Part shown: positions 43,101 to 51,706 of the stretch, in pieces
Numbering within the stretch: the first letter of the stretch is position 1
Layout: the number at the start of each line of letters is the position of its first letter
Origin: Rugamonas sp045984285
GTDB taxonomy: Bacteria; Pseudomonadota; Gammaproteobacteria; Burkholderiales; Burkholderiaceae_D
DNA: 64,000 bases
Direction: 5' to 3'
Assembly: GCF_045984285.3 (NCBI RefSeq)
Contig: NZ_JBJQIK030000012.1
Coordinates: forward strand, 78,401 to 142,400
Program-made: the position numbers and the translations under genes
Notes under the pieces: model-generated
Told to the model about the DNA's origin: nothing
Database searches by the model: none
What the model saw: only the letters and a program-made list of their open reading frames with translations

Positions 43101-44336
43101 CGGCAGGCGCGTGGCCAGCTCGGACAGTATCTTCAGGTCCAGCAGCTGCGCCTTCACTTCGGTATGGGCCGGTTTGCCGCCCAGCGCGGGCGTGAATTTT
43201 TCGGACAGCGTGGTCGGGGCCAGCGCCACGCCGTCGCGCGTGCGCAGCGCCAGCCCCGTTACGCTGGCCTTGTGGCCGTAGGCGCCGAATGCCTCCTGGC
43301 GCGTGCTGCCGCGCGGCAGGCGTTCTTCGCTGATGGCGAAGCGGCCGGTCAGCGCATCCACGTCCAGTTCCGGCAGATCCTTGCCCAGCACGGCCACCAC
43401 ATCGTGCAGCGCCACATCGGCCGTCACGCCCTGCAGGCGCGCATGGTCCACCGTCAGCCAGGCGCGCAGGGAGCCGCGGCCGGAACGCAGCTCGGCCGCT
43501 ACCGGGAGATAGGTCTTCCAGGCCGCCAGGTCGGCATTGCGCACATCGCTGTAGATCTCGCCCTTCCACTGCCGTATGTCCGAGATGCGCGATGTAAAGG
43601 CAGGATGCGTGAGGTCGGCGCGCACATCGAGCGCCCCGCCCAGTTCCTTCGGCGGCGTGGCCGTCAGCGCGAACTGGTGACGGCGCCAGTGATTGCGCAT
43701 CAGCAGGTTCACGTTCTGCAGGGCCAGCGGCGCCGTATTGCGCTGTGCGTCAGTCCAGTCCAGGCGGCCTTCGCGGATCACGATCTGCGGCTGGGTCAGC
43801 AGCCACTCCGAGCCCTGGCCGTCGTCGCGCTTGTTGAGATCCACTGGCAGGCCTGCCGCATACAGGCGGCCGTCGGCATCGCGCCGCACTTCGATATTGG
43901 GGCGTATCAGCTCCAGCGATTCGAACTGCACGGCGCCGGTCGCCACCGTCCACCAGGACAGGGTGGCGGACACGCTGGGCAGGCGCAGCGCCTGCTTGCC
44001 TTCGCGGTCGCGCAGCACCACGTCGCCGAGGAAAAGATTGGGCCGCAGGCCGGACCACGACGCATACAGGCGCTCGATGGTGACGGGATTGCCGACGGCA
44101 TGGCTGGCCATGCGCTCGATATCGCCCTTGTAACGGTCGATATTCGGCAGCACGCCGTATTTGAGGACCAGGAACAGGCAGGCAAAGAGGAAGTACAGCA
44201 GCAGGGCCGTCTTCAGCACAAAACCCAGCACATGGTGGGTGGCCAGGTTGCAGATGCGATAGGCGGCACTGAGCCGGTGCCAGCGCGCGGCCAGAGGGCC
44301 TTCGCCTGCCACATTGTCTTCTTCCGCTTTTTCCAT
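40185..44336 (-). CDS. YhdP-family AsmA-like envelope protein (TIGR02099, DUF3971)
   Basis: A 1383-residue protein anchored by one N-terminal transmembrane helix (about 40-65, TALLLYFLFACLFLVLKYGVL), with the rest periplasmic. The ASWSGLRPNLFLGDVVL block and the DUF3971/AsmA_2 repeats mark the YhdP/AsmA family. These are bridge-like proteins that move phospholipids between inner and outer membranes in E. coli. The C-terminus KLLGVLSLQALPRLLKLDFHDVFSEGLAFDGI is the diagnostic AsmA block. The longest frame begins at a TTG; ATG 44336 is the likelier start. It is divergent from glnE. Confidence 0.93.
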   Translation of the reverse strand: MEKAEEDNVAGEGPLAARWHRLSAAYRICNLATHHVLGFVLKTALLLYFLFACLFLVLKYGVLPNIDRYKGDIERMASHAVGNPVTIERLYASWSGLRPNLFLGDVVLRDREGKQALRLPSVSATLSWWTVATGAVQFESLELIRPNIEVRRDADGRLYAAGLPVDLNKRDDGQGSEWLLTQPQIVIREGRLDWTDAQRNTAPLALQNVNLLMRNHWRRHQFALTATPPKELGGALDVRADLTHPAFTSRISDIRQWKGEIYSDVRNADLAAWKTYLPVAAELRSGRGSLRAWLTVDHARLQGVTADVALHDVVAVLGKDLPELDVDALTGRFAISEERLPRGSTRQEAFGAYGHKASVTGLALRTRDGVALAPTTLSEKFTPALGGKPAHTEVKAQLLDLKILSELATRLPLPSNVRALMDEAAPRGRVQNLSVQWQGSAAAPQNYRIQAELQELGLSPVAARAALPKSGSGPALPALPNIPGFDKLSGSVDASEKGGRLRLDAPGLVLRMPAWFAEVDMPFESLKLDAGWQLDDPANIKLSVDQLDLVQDGMSASLSGTHLLPRGGKGGPGVADFSGKLDGFQINRIGRYLPLKTPEHLQHWLSGALEEGMARDVSLRLRGELAHFPFAADTPDRGKGEFRIGGRIVDGRLNYEPGWYGRDGKTPLWPQADKIRGSFLFERARMEIKADTARTGGVALANVKAVIPDLAHHNGVLEIDGTAMGPMQEFLKYVAASPVLDWIGHFTEDSTASGNAKLALKLSMPLEHMRDTKVLGTLALQGNDVTLWHDMPPVLLATGKIEFNEKGVNLNGLNGTLLGGPINIAGGTQRDGTIQVRLGGSVTAEGLRKTYPAPAMQRLANRISGSTRYSGMVTAHDHQYQVVVESALAGAGLDFPAPLKKAAADTLPLRFTLNGGSANEAGLAQDDIRITLGSGVAARYQRQKQNKGPWKLVRGGIGVNVPAPEPDSGMMINASLKSLDVDQWTSLGSEIAGPPEAAKAPAAEGADLSQYVVPDAVAARATELIVDGRKLDDVVVGATHQKSLWQASIDSKQASGYLSWNEAPTGRGIGKVTARLSTLIIPESAAGEVKELLERSVSSPSIPALDIVAERFELFNRSLGRMELQAYNALLTTSREWRVSKLALINADGELHGTGRWVANKEHHDSSLNFNLDIHDAGKLLERFGFADTLRGGKGKLSGDISWQDLPYALDIPTLSGKLQLNVEKGQFLKQDPGAAKLLGVLSLQALPRLLKLDFHDVFSEGLAFDGITADAVIDHGIVRTDNLKMHGVQATVLMDGTADIAHESTNLRVVVIPQVNLGTAPLVYALAVNPVIGLGSYLAQLFLSAPVMKALTYQMQVTGPWKAPVITKLDNNRLEAVPTRSQ

Positions 44337-44487
44337 CAATCTGCTAATAACTCAGGCCCGGGGGCCGGTTGCCCGGCGTAAAATAAGTCGCCAAAATCGT
44401 TCTCTTGCCTGGACGGCCATTCTACCGCATCGCCCGGCGACTTCCGACGACGCTTTACCGCAAATTACATAAGGTTACTTAAGCCCG

Positions 44488-47232
44488 ATGACGTCCAGCC
44501 TCCTCCCTGCATCCCGTTTTTACCAGCGCTGGCTGGCCGCCGCCCCCGGCCGCCAGGCCAAGGTTGATGCATTGGCGCAATTATCGCTTGCGAACGTGGA
44601 TCTTGCTGAACTTTTGGCAACAGAACGCAAGCATGGCGAGCTGCCGCTGGGGCGCGGCATGCGCCGGCTGCGCAACCTGCTGATCGCCACCCTGATCCGG
44701 CGCGACCTGGAAGGCAAGGCCGACCTGGCGGAAGTGGTGGAAACCGTCACGCGCCTGGCCGACTTCGCCATCCGCGAGCACCTGGCCGAGGTGGATGCCG
44801 AGCTGCGCGCCGCCCACGGCGTGCCGACCGGCGCCGAGTCCGGCCAGCCGCAGGAGCTGATGGTGCTGGCCATGGGCAAGCAGGGCGGCGGCGAACTGAA
44901 CGTCTCCTCCGATATCGACCTGATCTTCGTGTACCCGGAAGACGGCGAAACCGTGCCCACGGCGCCGGGCCAGCGCGTGCTGTCCAACCACGAATACTTT
45001 ATCCGTCTCGGCAAGAAACTGATTGCCGCCATCGCCGAGATCACGGAAGACGGCTTTACCTTCCGCGTCGATATGGCGCTGCGGCCGAACGGCGGTTCCG
45101 GTCCGCTGGCCGCCAGCCTCGGCATGGTGGAGCAGTACCTGATCGTGCAAGGCCGCGAATGGGAGCGCTATGCCTGGGTCAAGGCGCGCGCCGTCACGGG
45201 GCGGCCCGAGGACATTGCCGCGCTGGAGCAGATCGTGCGGCCCTTCTGCTTCCGCCGCTACCTGGACTTCGGCGTGATCGACGCCATCCGCAGCATGCAC
45301 GCCCAGATCCGCGCCGAGGTGAACCGGCAGGAGCGCCTGCATCCGGACCGCAGCAACAACGTCAAGCTGGGCCGCGGCGGCATCCGCGAGATCGAATTCC
45401 TGGCCCAGGTATTCCAGCTGATCCGCGGCGGCCGCGACCCCAGCCTGCGCGACCGCTCCACCCGCGCCACGCTGCGCCAGTTGCCGGACAAGGGCCTGCT
45501 GGAGGCGGACATCGTGCAGCGCCTGCTGGACTCCTACACCTTCCTGCGCAACCTGGAGCACCGCCTGCAATACCTGGACGACGCCCAGACCCACACCCTG
45601 CCGCCCAATCCGGACGACCAGCTGGCCATCGCGCACATGATGGGCCTGCCCGACGTGCCCACCCTGCTGGCCCGGCTGGACGCCCACCGCCAGTTCGTGG
45701 CCGGGCAGTTCGACGCCATGTTCGCCGACAAGAGCGGCGGCGAGGAAGGCATCGAACCGGAAACCAGCAATGAATGCGCCGATCCGGACAACCGGGAGGC
45801 GATCGAAGCGCGCTTTGCCGCCCTGCGCTACGCCGACCCGGCGGCCGCGGCCAACCGCCTGATCGCCACCTGGCAGGCGCCGCGCCTGCAGTCGCTGCCG
45901 GAAGCCAGCCGCAACCGCCTGGTCGCCCTGGTCAATGCCGCCCTGCCCCTGATCGCGCGCGCCGATGAGGAGAATGCGGCCGGCGACCAGCTGGCCACCC
46001 TGGGCCGCCTGCTGGACTTCCTGGAAGCCATTGCGCGCCGCTCGGCCTACCTGTCGCTGCTGACCGAATACCCGCATACGCTGCAGCGCGTCATCACCAT
46101 GATGCACGCCAGCCGCTGGGCCGCCACCTTCCTCAGCCAGCACCCCATCCTGCTGGACGAGCTGCTGGACGACCGCATCCGCAACGCCGTGTTCGACCCG
46201 GCCGCGCTTGCGGCCGATCTCGATGCGCAGCTGGCCGCCGCCAAGGGCGACACCGAGCGCCAGCTGGACATCCTGCGCGAAGTCCACCATGCCCAGCTGT
46301 TCCACCTGCTGGCACAGGACCTGGCGGGCGACCTCACCGTCGAGAAGCTGGCCGACCACCTGTCCGCGCTGGCCGACGTGATCGTGGCCGCCGTCGTCAA
46401 ATGCGTGTGGGCCACGGTCGCCACGCGCCACCGCGAGGTGCCGAAGTTCGCCGTCATCGCGTACGGCAAGCTGGGCGGCAAGGAGCTGGGCTATGTGTCC
46501 GACCTGGACGTGATCTTCCTGTTCGACGACGAGGACCAGGACGCCCCCGGCAACTACGCCAAGCTGGCGCAGCGCTTCATTACCTGGATGACCTCGCACA
46601 CTTCGGCCGGCATCCTGTTCGACATCGACGTGGCGCTGCGGCCGGACGGCGCCAGCGGCATGCTGGTGTCCAGCGTGCAGGCCTTCGAACGCTACCAGCA
46701 GAATTCGGCCTGGGTATGGGAGCACCAGGCGCTGACGCGGGCCCGTTTCTGCGCCGGCGACGCGGAGATCGGCGAGCAGTTCGAGAAGATCCGCTGCCAG
46801 GTGCTGCGCAAGGAGCGCGACGCGGCGGAACTGCGGCGCGAAGTGCTGGCCATGCGCAAGCGCATGCACGAGGCGCACCCGAGCCGCGGCGAACAGTTCG
46901 ACCTGAAGCAGGACGAGGGCGGCATGATCGATATCGAATTCATCGTGCAATACCTGGTGCTGCGGCATTCGGCGCAGTACCGCGAGCTGACCGGCAACAT
47001 TGGCAATATCGCCCTGCTCAAGCTATGCGGCAGCCTCGGCCTGATCGATGCGGCGCTGGCCGGCGGCACGGCGGACGCCTACCGCGCCATGCGCAAGCTG
47101 CAGCACCAGCTGCGCCTGCAGGGCCAGGACCAGTCGCGCGTCGATCCTTCGCGGGTGGAGCAGCATGCCGCCAAAGTCACGGCGCTGTGGCAGGCCATGT
47201 TCGGCGATGCGGAAAGCCAACAGTCCGCCTGA
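44488..47232 (+). CDS. glnE: Bifunctional glutamine synthetase adenylyltransferase/adenylyl-removing enzyme
   Basis: Controls glutamine synthetase by adding or removing AMP in response to PII and glutamine. It has 914 residues. It has two nucleotidyltransferase domains: the N-terminal AMP-removing one with GGGELNVSSDIDLIFVYPEDGE (near 140) and the C-terminal AMP-adding one with GGKELGYVSDLDVIFLFDDED (near 670). Both keep the GG...SDxD catalytic pattern. GRGGIREIEFLAQVFQLIRGG and GMIDIEFIVQYLVL are the following conserved boxes of each half. The Shine-Dalgarno match is weak. It is probably monocistronic, with 69 bp before the next gene. Confidence 0.97.
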   Translation: MTSSLLPASRFYQRWLAAAPGRQAKVDALAQLSLANVDLAELLATERKHGELPLGRGMRRLRNLLIATLIRRDLEGKADLAEVVETVTRLADFAIREHLAEVDAELRAAHGVPTGAESGQPQELMVLAMGKQGGGELNVSSDIDLIFVYPEDGETVPTAPGQRVLSNHEYFIRLGKKLIAAIAEITEDGFTFRVDMALRPNGGSGPLAASLGMVEQYLIVQGREWERYAWVKARAVTGRPEDIAALEQIVRPFCFRRYLDFGVIDAIRSMHAQIRAEVNRQERLHPDRSNNVKLGRGGIREIEFLAQVFQLIRGGRDPSLRDRSTRATLRQLPDKGLLEADIVQRLLDSYTFLRNLEHRLQYLDDAQTHTLPPNPDDQLAIAHMMGLPDVPTLLARLDAHRQFVAGQFDAMFADKSGGEEGIEPETSNECADPDNREAIEARFAALRYADPAAAANRLIATWQAPRLQSLPEASRNRLVALVNAALPLIARADEENAAGDQLATLGRLLDFLEAIARRSAYLSLLTEYPHTLQRVITMMHASRWAATFLSQHPILLDELLDDRIRNAVFDPAALAADLDAQLAAAKGDTERQLDILREVHHAQLFHLLAQDLAGDLTVEKLADHLSALADVIVAAVVKCVWATVATRHREVPKFAVIAYGKLGGKELGYVSDLDVIFLFDDEDQDAPGNYAKLAQRFITWMTSHTSAGILFDIDVALRPDGASGMLVSSVQAFERYQQNSAWVWEHQALTRARFCAGDAEIGEQFEKIRCQVLRKERDAAELRREVLAMRKRMHEAHPSRGEQFDLKQDEGGMIDIEFIVQYLVLRHSAQYRELTGNIGNIALLKLCGSLGLIDAALAGGTADAYRAMRKLQHQLRLQGQDQSRVDPSRVEQHAAKVTALWQAMFGDAESQQSA

Positions 47233-47301
47233 GAATCCTTGGCTGGCAGAAAGGCGCGGGCGTATATTGAAGCTACTACACAACAAAGGGAGACCTTCAA
47301 T

Positions 47302-47757
47302 ATGAAAGCTTATCTGAGCGGCATCGCCATCACGCTGAGCCTGATCGCAGCCCCCGCGCCGGCGGCGGACCGGGGCGCGGCCAACGAGGCGGTGGCCATG
47401 GTCAAGAAGGCCGTGGCGCTGGCCAAGGCGGAAGGCAAGGACAAGATGATGGCGGCGATTTCCGACCCGGCCAACAAGGACTTCCATGACCGCGACCTGT
47501 ATATCTACGTCTATGACCTGAACGGCGTCGCCCTCGCCCACGGCAACAATCCCAAGCTGGTCGGCAAGCCGCTGATCGGCATGAAGGATGGCGAAGGCAA
47601 GGCCATGATCAAGGAAATGGTGGATGTGGCCAAGGCCAAGGGCAGCGGCTGGGTCGACTTCAAGTGGCCCAACCCTGTCACCAAGGCCGTGGAGCAGAAG
47701 TCCGGCTACATCGAAAAGGTGGACGACTACCTGATCGGTTCCGGCATCTACAAGTAA
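47302..47757 (+). CDS. Secreted single-Cache-domain protein
   Basis: 151 residues with a signal peptide cleaved near APAPAAD. The mature part is one small-molecule-binding Cache domain: NEAVAMVKKAVALAKAEG, then DRDLYIYVYDLNGVALAHGNNPKLVGK, GMKDGEGKAMIKEMVDVAKAKGSGWVDFKWPNP and GYIEKVDDYLIGSGIYK. No output domain or transmembrane anchor follows, so it is a free periplasmic binding protein rather than a chemoreceptor. Its ligand is unknown. GGGAGA lies 9-10 nt upstream of the ATG, which argues against the longer frame from 47239. Confidence 0.88.
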   Translation: MKAYLSGIAITLSLIAAPAPAADRGAANEAVAMVKKAVALAKAEGKDKMMAAISDPANKDFHDRDLYIYVYDLNGVALAHGNNPKLVGKPLIGMKDGEGKAMIKEMVDVAKAKGSGWVDFKWPNPVTKAVEQKSGYIEKVDDYLIGSGIYK

Positions 47758-47763
47758 TCGCCG

Positions 47764-48939
47764 TCAGGGCCGGTAGCCGTCGCTCAGCGTCTTGAGGAAG
47801 GCTACCACCTCGTCGATCTCCGTTTCGCTGAGCGCCGGCGCACTGCCGGCGCCGCGGTCGAAAGGCGCGCCGCGCACCACATTGGCGCGGTACTGCGGCG
47901 GCAGGTCCTCATACATTTCTCCCCCATACCAGGCGCGCGGATCGCTGTCGCGCTGTACATGGAAGCGCACCGCTTCGCGCAGGCTGCCCACGGCGCCGTT
48001 ATGGAAAAACACCTGGCGCGTGGCCACATTGCGCAGCGAAGGCACCTTGAAGGCGCCGCACAGATCGCTGCGCGCCAGCAGGTCGCTGCGTTCCGGGCCG
48101 CACAGGCCCAAGTCCGCTCCCGGCGCGCTGCCCGGGCGGCGCGGCACACCCAGATTGTAGTAGCCGAAACCGGTAAACAGCGGCGGCGTTCCGTCGGCCA
48201 ATGGCGCGCTGCTGTGACAGGCGGCGCAGTTGCCCTTGCCGCGTTCGTTGAACAGGGCCAGGCCGCGCTGCTCGGCTGCCGACAGCACGGCCTTACCTGC
48301 CAGATGGCGGTCGAACTTCGAGTCGAAGGGCCGGAAGGCCGCTTCCTGCCGCTGGAACTGCTGCAACGCGAACGTGACCCTTTCGAAAGCCAGCGCGGTA
48401 TCGTCGAAGATGGCGGCGCCGAATACGGTGCGGAAGCGCTCGGCATACGGCGCCTTGCGCACCTTGTCCAGCACCGCCTCCTTGCTCAGGTTCGCCATCT
48501 CGTGCGCCGCCAGCAGCGGCGACGCGGCCTGCTCCGCCAGCGTACTGACCCGCCCGTCCGCATCGTAGCCGCCGGACGGCACACCGTTCGCATCCAGCTT
48601 GAACGGCGGCGTGAAGCTCTGGTAGCGCAGCGAGGGCGTGGCCCGCTTGCCCGGTGTGCGGCCGTCGGCGCCGCCCAGCTGCACCCCCAGCGCATTGGCC
48701 GGCGCATGCGCATTGCCCGGCACATGGCAGCCGGCGCAGGACAGCGTGCCTGAGGCCGACAGCGAGGTATCGACGAACATCTGCTGGCCCAGCTGCGCCG
48801 CGTCCGACAGCGGCTCGGCGGCGCTGACCGGTGGCGGCGCCGGCGGCAGCGCCGCCGGCGGCGCCGAGCCGCCGCCGCAGGCCTGCAGCAGGACCAGCGC
48901 CAGCGCGCCTGCCGGCAGGCGCCATCGCCGCATCGCCAT
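47764..48939 (-). CDS. Di-haem cytochrome c peroxidase-family lipoprotein
   Basis: A 391-residue lipoprotein (lipobox LLQAC, C21) with a Pro/Ala-rich linker after the anchor. Two haem c motifs, CAGCH (68-72) and CAACH (238-242), match the CCP/MauG family; FVDTSLSASGTLSCAGCH is the usual first-haem region. Candidate Met axial ligands are present, but the peroxidatic site cannot be judged from sequence. MauG-type protein oxidation is an alternative to peroxide reduction. Its ATG overlaps the stop codon of the upstream lipoprotein gene (TAATG), so the two are translationally coupled. Confidence 0.9.
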   Translation of the reverse strand: MAMRRWRLPAGALALVLLQACGGGSAPPAALPPAPPPVSAAEPLSDAAQLGQQMFVDTSLSASGTLSCAGCHVPGNAHAPANALGVQLGGADGRTPGKRATPSLRYQSFTPPFKLDANGVPSGGYDADGRVSTLAEQAASPLLAAHEMANLSKEAVLDKVRKAPYAERFRTVFGAAIFDDTALAFERVTFALQQFQRQEAAFRPFDSKFDRHLAGKAVLSAAEQRGLALFNERGKGNCAACHSSAPLADGTPPLFTGFGYYNLGVPRRPGSAPGADLGLCGPERSDLLARSDLCGAFKVPSLRNVATRQVFFHNGAVGSLREAVRFHVQRDSDPRAWYGGEMYEDLPPQYRANVVRGAPFDRGAGSAPALSETEIDEVVAFLKTLSDGYRP

Positions 48940-50483
48940 TACTTGCCCACCGCGGTCAGCATGGCGTTATTGATCGCATACACCTTGCCGTCCGGCCCCA
49001 GCGCCGTCGGCGTATAGGACTGGAAGTAGCCGGAATTCAGGTTGAAGCGCTCGGCCAGGGTGTTGTTGGACAGGTCCCAGCGGTACAGGTAGCCATCCGA
49101 ATTGTTGACGAACACGGATTTGGTGTTCGGGTCGAAGGCGCCGGTATTGATGCACCATTCGTGCAGATAGGGATCCTGCGGCTCCACCCGCGTCACGCCC
49201 AGGATGGTGATGACTTCCTTCATCACATTGATGCGGGGCACGCCCTTGTCCGGCTGGGTGCCGTTTGGATCGAGCACGGCCATGCGGTGCTGCCCGTCGT
49301 TGTAGCTGTTGTACTTGGCCACCAGCAGGTAGGGCGACTGGCCGGTGTAGCCGCCCACCGCGGCCGCCGGGACCGCCGTCGGCGTGTAGTCCCAGCCGAA
49401 GGCGCCGGGTGTCTTGGCGGCGGACAGCGCCGCGTCATAGTGCAGCAGCCAGCCGGTGGAGGCGCCGCGTGTGCTGCCGCGGCCGTTCAGCACGCCGAAA
49501 TAGACGTCGCCATCGGGCCCCACCATCGGCGAGGCCGTGCTGAAGGTCGACACATTGGCGGGCTTGCCGGTTTCCGGATCCATCAGCTGGATCTTGCCGC
49601 GCACGGCCAGCGTGCTGCTGTCCAGTGCCACCAGGTAGCTGGTGCTGTCCTGGTTGGTCGCCACGGAAGTCACCACAATATAAACGGTCTTGCCGTCCGG
49701 CGACAGCGCCGGCGCCGCGCTGTGCGCCACGCGCGACACGCGGTTGTCGCCGGTCGCTGCGGCCACCGTCACCGAGGTCGCCGTGCCTGCCGCATCCACG
49801 CGCACCAGCGCACCTGCCAGGCCCGCCGCGCCGCTGGGACGGATGAAGACGCCGAAGAATGCATTGCCCTGCTCGTCGGTCGTCACCGGCGTGTTGATGA
49901 CGGCGCCCGCATCGATGGCCGCCTTGTCGGCTGCATATTTGCCCGCGCCGTAATACATCACCGTCTGCACGGCGCCCGGCGTGGCGTCGATATTGTCGCG
50001 GTAGTACAGCTTGGCGCCGATGCCGGGATAGTAGATGCGGCCGGACGGCGTGGCGGCGATGCTGTAGCTGTAGTTGTTCTGTACCGGCACGAAGTCGGTG
50101 TCGGCCTGCCAGCGCAAGGCGCCCGTGCCGCCGTCGCGCGCTTCGATGCGGTAAGTGCCCGCCACCGTGGTGCGCACCGGCAGCAGCACCGTGTTTTTGC
50201 CCGTAATCACGGGCGATCCGTAGTGGCCGGTGTCCAGCGAATCCGTGCTGCGCACCGGCGCCAGGTCCACGTCGGTACGCCACACCATGCGGCCCAGGCT
50301 CTGCGCGGCGACGTTACCGCCTGCGGCAGTGTGCTGGGCGTTGCGGCCGTGGTTCAGCCAGGCCGGGCCCGCGGCCTGCGGCGGCGGCGGATCGACGATC
50401 ACCGGCGGAGGACTGCCGTCGCTGCCCCCGCAGCCCGCCAGTATCAGTGCCAGCGCCAGCGCGCCCCAGTGCTTCTCCGACAT
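48939..50483 (-). CDS. Lipoprotein with a PQQ-type beta-propeller-like fold
   Basis: 514 residues. The signal peptide ends at LILAGC, followed by a Ser/Gly/Pro-rich linker (SPPPVIVDPPPPQ). The rest shows repeated blade-like patterns: GTGALRWQADTDF, YGSPVITGKNTVLLPV, GKTVYIVVTSVATN, KTPGAFGWDYTPTAVP and DGYLYRWDLSNNTLAERF. These resemble PQQ/YVTN-type propellers, though I see no cofactor motif. GGAG lies before the ATG. Its stop overlaps the start of the di-haem peroxidase gene, so the two probably work together at the cell surface or outer membrane. I do not recognise a named family. Confidence 0.75.
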   Translation of the reverse strand: MSEKHWGALALALILAGCGGSDGSPPPVIVDPPPPQAAGPAWLNHGRNAQHTAAGGNVAAQSLGRMVWRTDVDLAPVRSTDSLDTGHYGSPVITGKNTVLLPVRTTVAGTYRIEARDGGTGALRWQADTDFVPVQNNYSYSIAATPSGRIYYPGIGAKLYYRDNIDATPGAVQTVMYYGAGKYAADKAAIDAGAVINTPVTTDEQGNAFFGVFIRPSGAAGLAGALVRVDAAGTATSVTVAAATGDNRVSRVAHSAAPALSPDGKTVYIVVTSVATNQDSTSYLVALDSSTLAVRGKIQLMDPETGKPANVSTFSTASPMVGPDGDVYFGVLNGRGSTRGASTGWLLHYDAALSAAKTPGAFGWDYTPTAVPAAAVGGYTGQSPYLLVAKYNSYNDGQHRMAVLDPNGTQPDKGVPRINVMKEVITILGVTRVEPQDPYLHEWCINTGAFDPNTKSVFVNNSDGYLYRWDLSNNTLAERFNLNSGYFQSYTPTALGPDGKVYAINNAMLTAVGK

Positions 50484-50606
50484 ATTTTCTCCTCAGTCTG
50501 TGTTATTGATTTTCAGAAACTGCGTTAAAAGAATAGCGCCCCGTCCACTGCCGTTTGTATTGAATTTGTAGGGCAAAAAAAACCGCGTTTGATCAGGCTC
50601 ACTACC

Positions 50607-50643
50607 AAAAAAAAACCCTCCCGGCTCGCACCGGGAGGGTTTT
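50607..50643 (-). terminator. Rho-independent terminator of gap
   Basis: AAACCCTCCCGG and CCGGGAGGGTTT pair in a 12-bp stem. On the minus strand a long T run follows. It lies 17 nt after the gap stop codon. Confidence 0.9.
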
Positions 50644-50659
50644 CTCGACATACAGCCGA

Positions 50660-51670
50660 TTACTTGGCGTTCATCAGCGCCACGGTGGTGTCCAGCATGC
50701 GGTTGCTGAAGCCCCACTCGTTGTCGTACCACGACGATACCTTCACCAGGCGGCCCGACACCTTGGTCAGGGTCGAATCGAAATTCGACGAAGCCGGGTT
50801 GTGGTTGAAGTCCACCGATACCAGCGGCTCGGTCTGGTAGGTCAGGATGCCTTTCAGCGCGCCTTCGGCGGCCTGCTTCATCAGCGCGTTCACTTCCTCA
50901 ACGGTGGTGTCGCGCTTGGCGATGAAGGACAGGTCGACCAGCGACACGTTGATGGTCGGCACGCGGATCGCGAAGCCGTCCAGCTTGCCGTTCAGCTCAG
51001 GCAGCACCAGGCCCACGGCGGCAGCGGCGCCGGTCTTGGTCGGAATCATGGACTGGGTGGCGGAACGGGCGCGGCGCAGGTCTTCGTGCATCACGTCGGT
51101 CAGCACCTGGTCGTTGGTGTAGGCGTGCACCGTGGTCATCAGGCCGGTTTCCAGGCCGATGGCGTCGTGCAGGGGCTTGACCAGCGGGGCCAGGCAGTTG
51201 GTGGTGCAGGAAGCGTTCGAGATCACGGTGTCCGTGGCCTTCAGCACGTCCTGGTTGACGCCGAACACGATGGTCGCGTCCACGTCCTTGCCGCCCGGGG
51301 CCGAGATGATCACTTTCTTGGCGCCGCCCTTCAGGTGGGCCGAAGCCTTTTCCTTGGTGGTGAAGAAGCCGGTGCACTCCAGCACCACGTCCACGCCCAG
51401 CTCGCCCCATGGGATCTCGGCCGGATTGCGCTGTGCGAATACGCGGATCTTGTCGCCGTTCACGATCATATTGTCGCCGTCCACTTCCACGGTGCCCGGG
51501 AATTTGCCGTGCGCGGTGTCGTAGCGGGTCAGGTGCGCGTTCGACTGCGCATTGCCCAGGTCGTTAATCGCCACAATCTGGATGTCCTGCTTTTTGCCGC
51601 CTTCGTAGAAAGCGCGCAGTACATTGCGGCCGATACGGCCATAACCGTTGATTGCTACCTTGATCGTCAT
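50660..51670 (-). CDS. gap: Glyceraldehyde-3-phosphate dehydrogenase, type I
   Basis: NAD-type glycolytic and gluconeogenic GAPDH, 336 residues. The Rossmann motif INGYGRIGRNVLRA is at 7-20, and AIND supplies an Asp consistent with NAD rather than NADP. The catalytic Cys is C155 in SNASCTTNC. WYDNEWGFSNRMLD is the C-terminal family block. It lies 36 nt downstream of tkt and is likely co-transcribed with it, joining glycolysis and the pentose phosphate pathway. The usual pgk gene does not follow. Confidence 0.97.
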   Translation of the reverse strand: MTIKVAINGYGRIGRNVLRAFYEGGKKQDIQIVAINDLGNAQSNAHLTRYDTAHGKFPGTVEVDGDNMIVNGDKIRVFAQRNPAEIPWGELGVDVVLECTGFFTTKEKASAHLKGGAKKVIISAPGGKDVDATIVFGVNQDVLKATDTVISNASCTTNCLAPLVKPLHDAIGLETGLMTTVHAYTNDQVLTDVMHEDLRRARSATQSMIPTKTGAAAAVGLVLPELNGKLDGFAIRVPTINVSLVDLSFIAKRDTTVEEVNALMKQAAEGALKGILTYQTEPLVSVDFNHNPASSNFDSTLTKVSGRLVKVSSWYDNEWGFSNRMLDTTVALMNAK

Positions 51671-51706
51671 TACGTTTGCTCCTGATTGAATTGAATCGGA
51701 TTTTTC

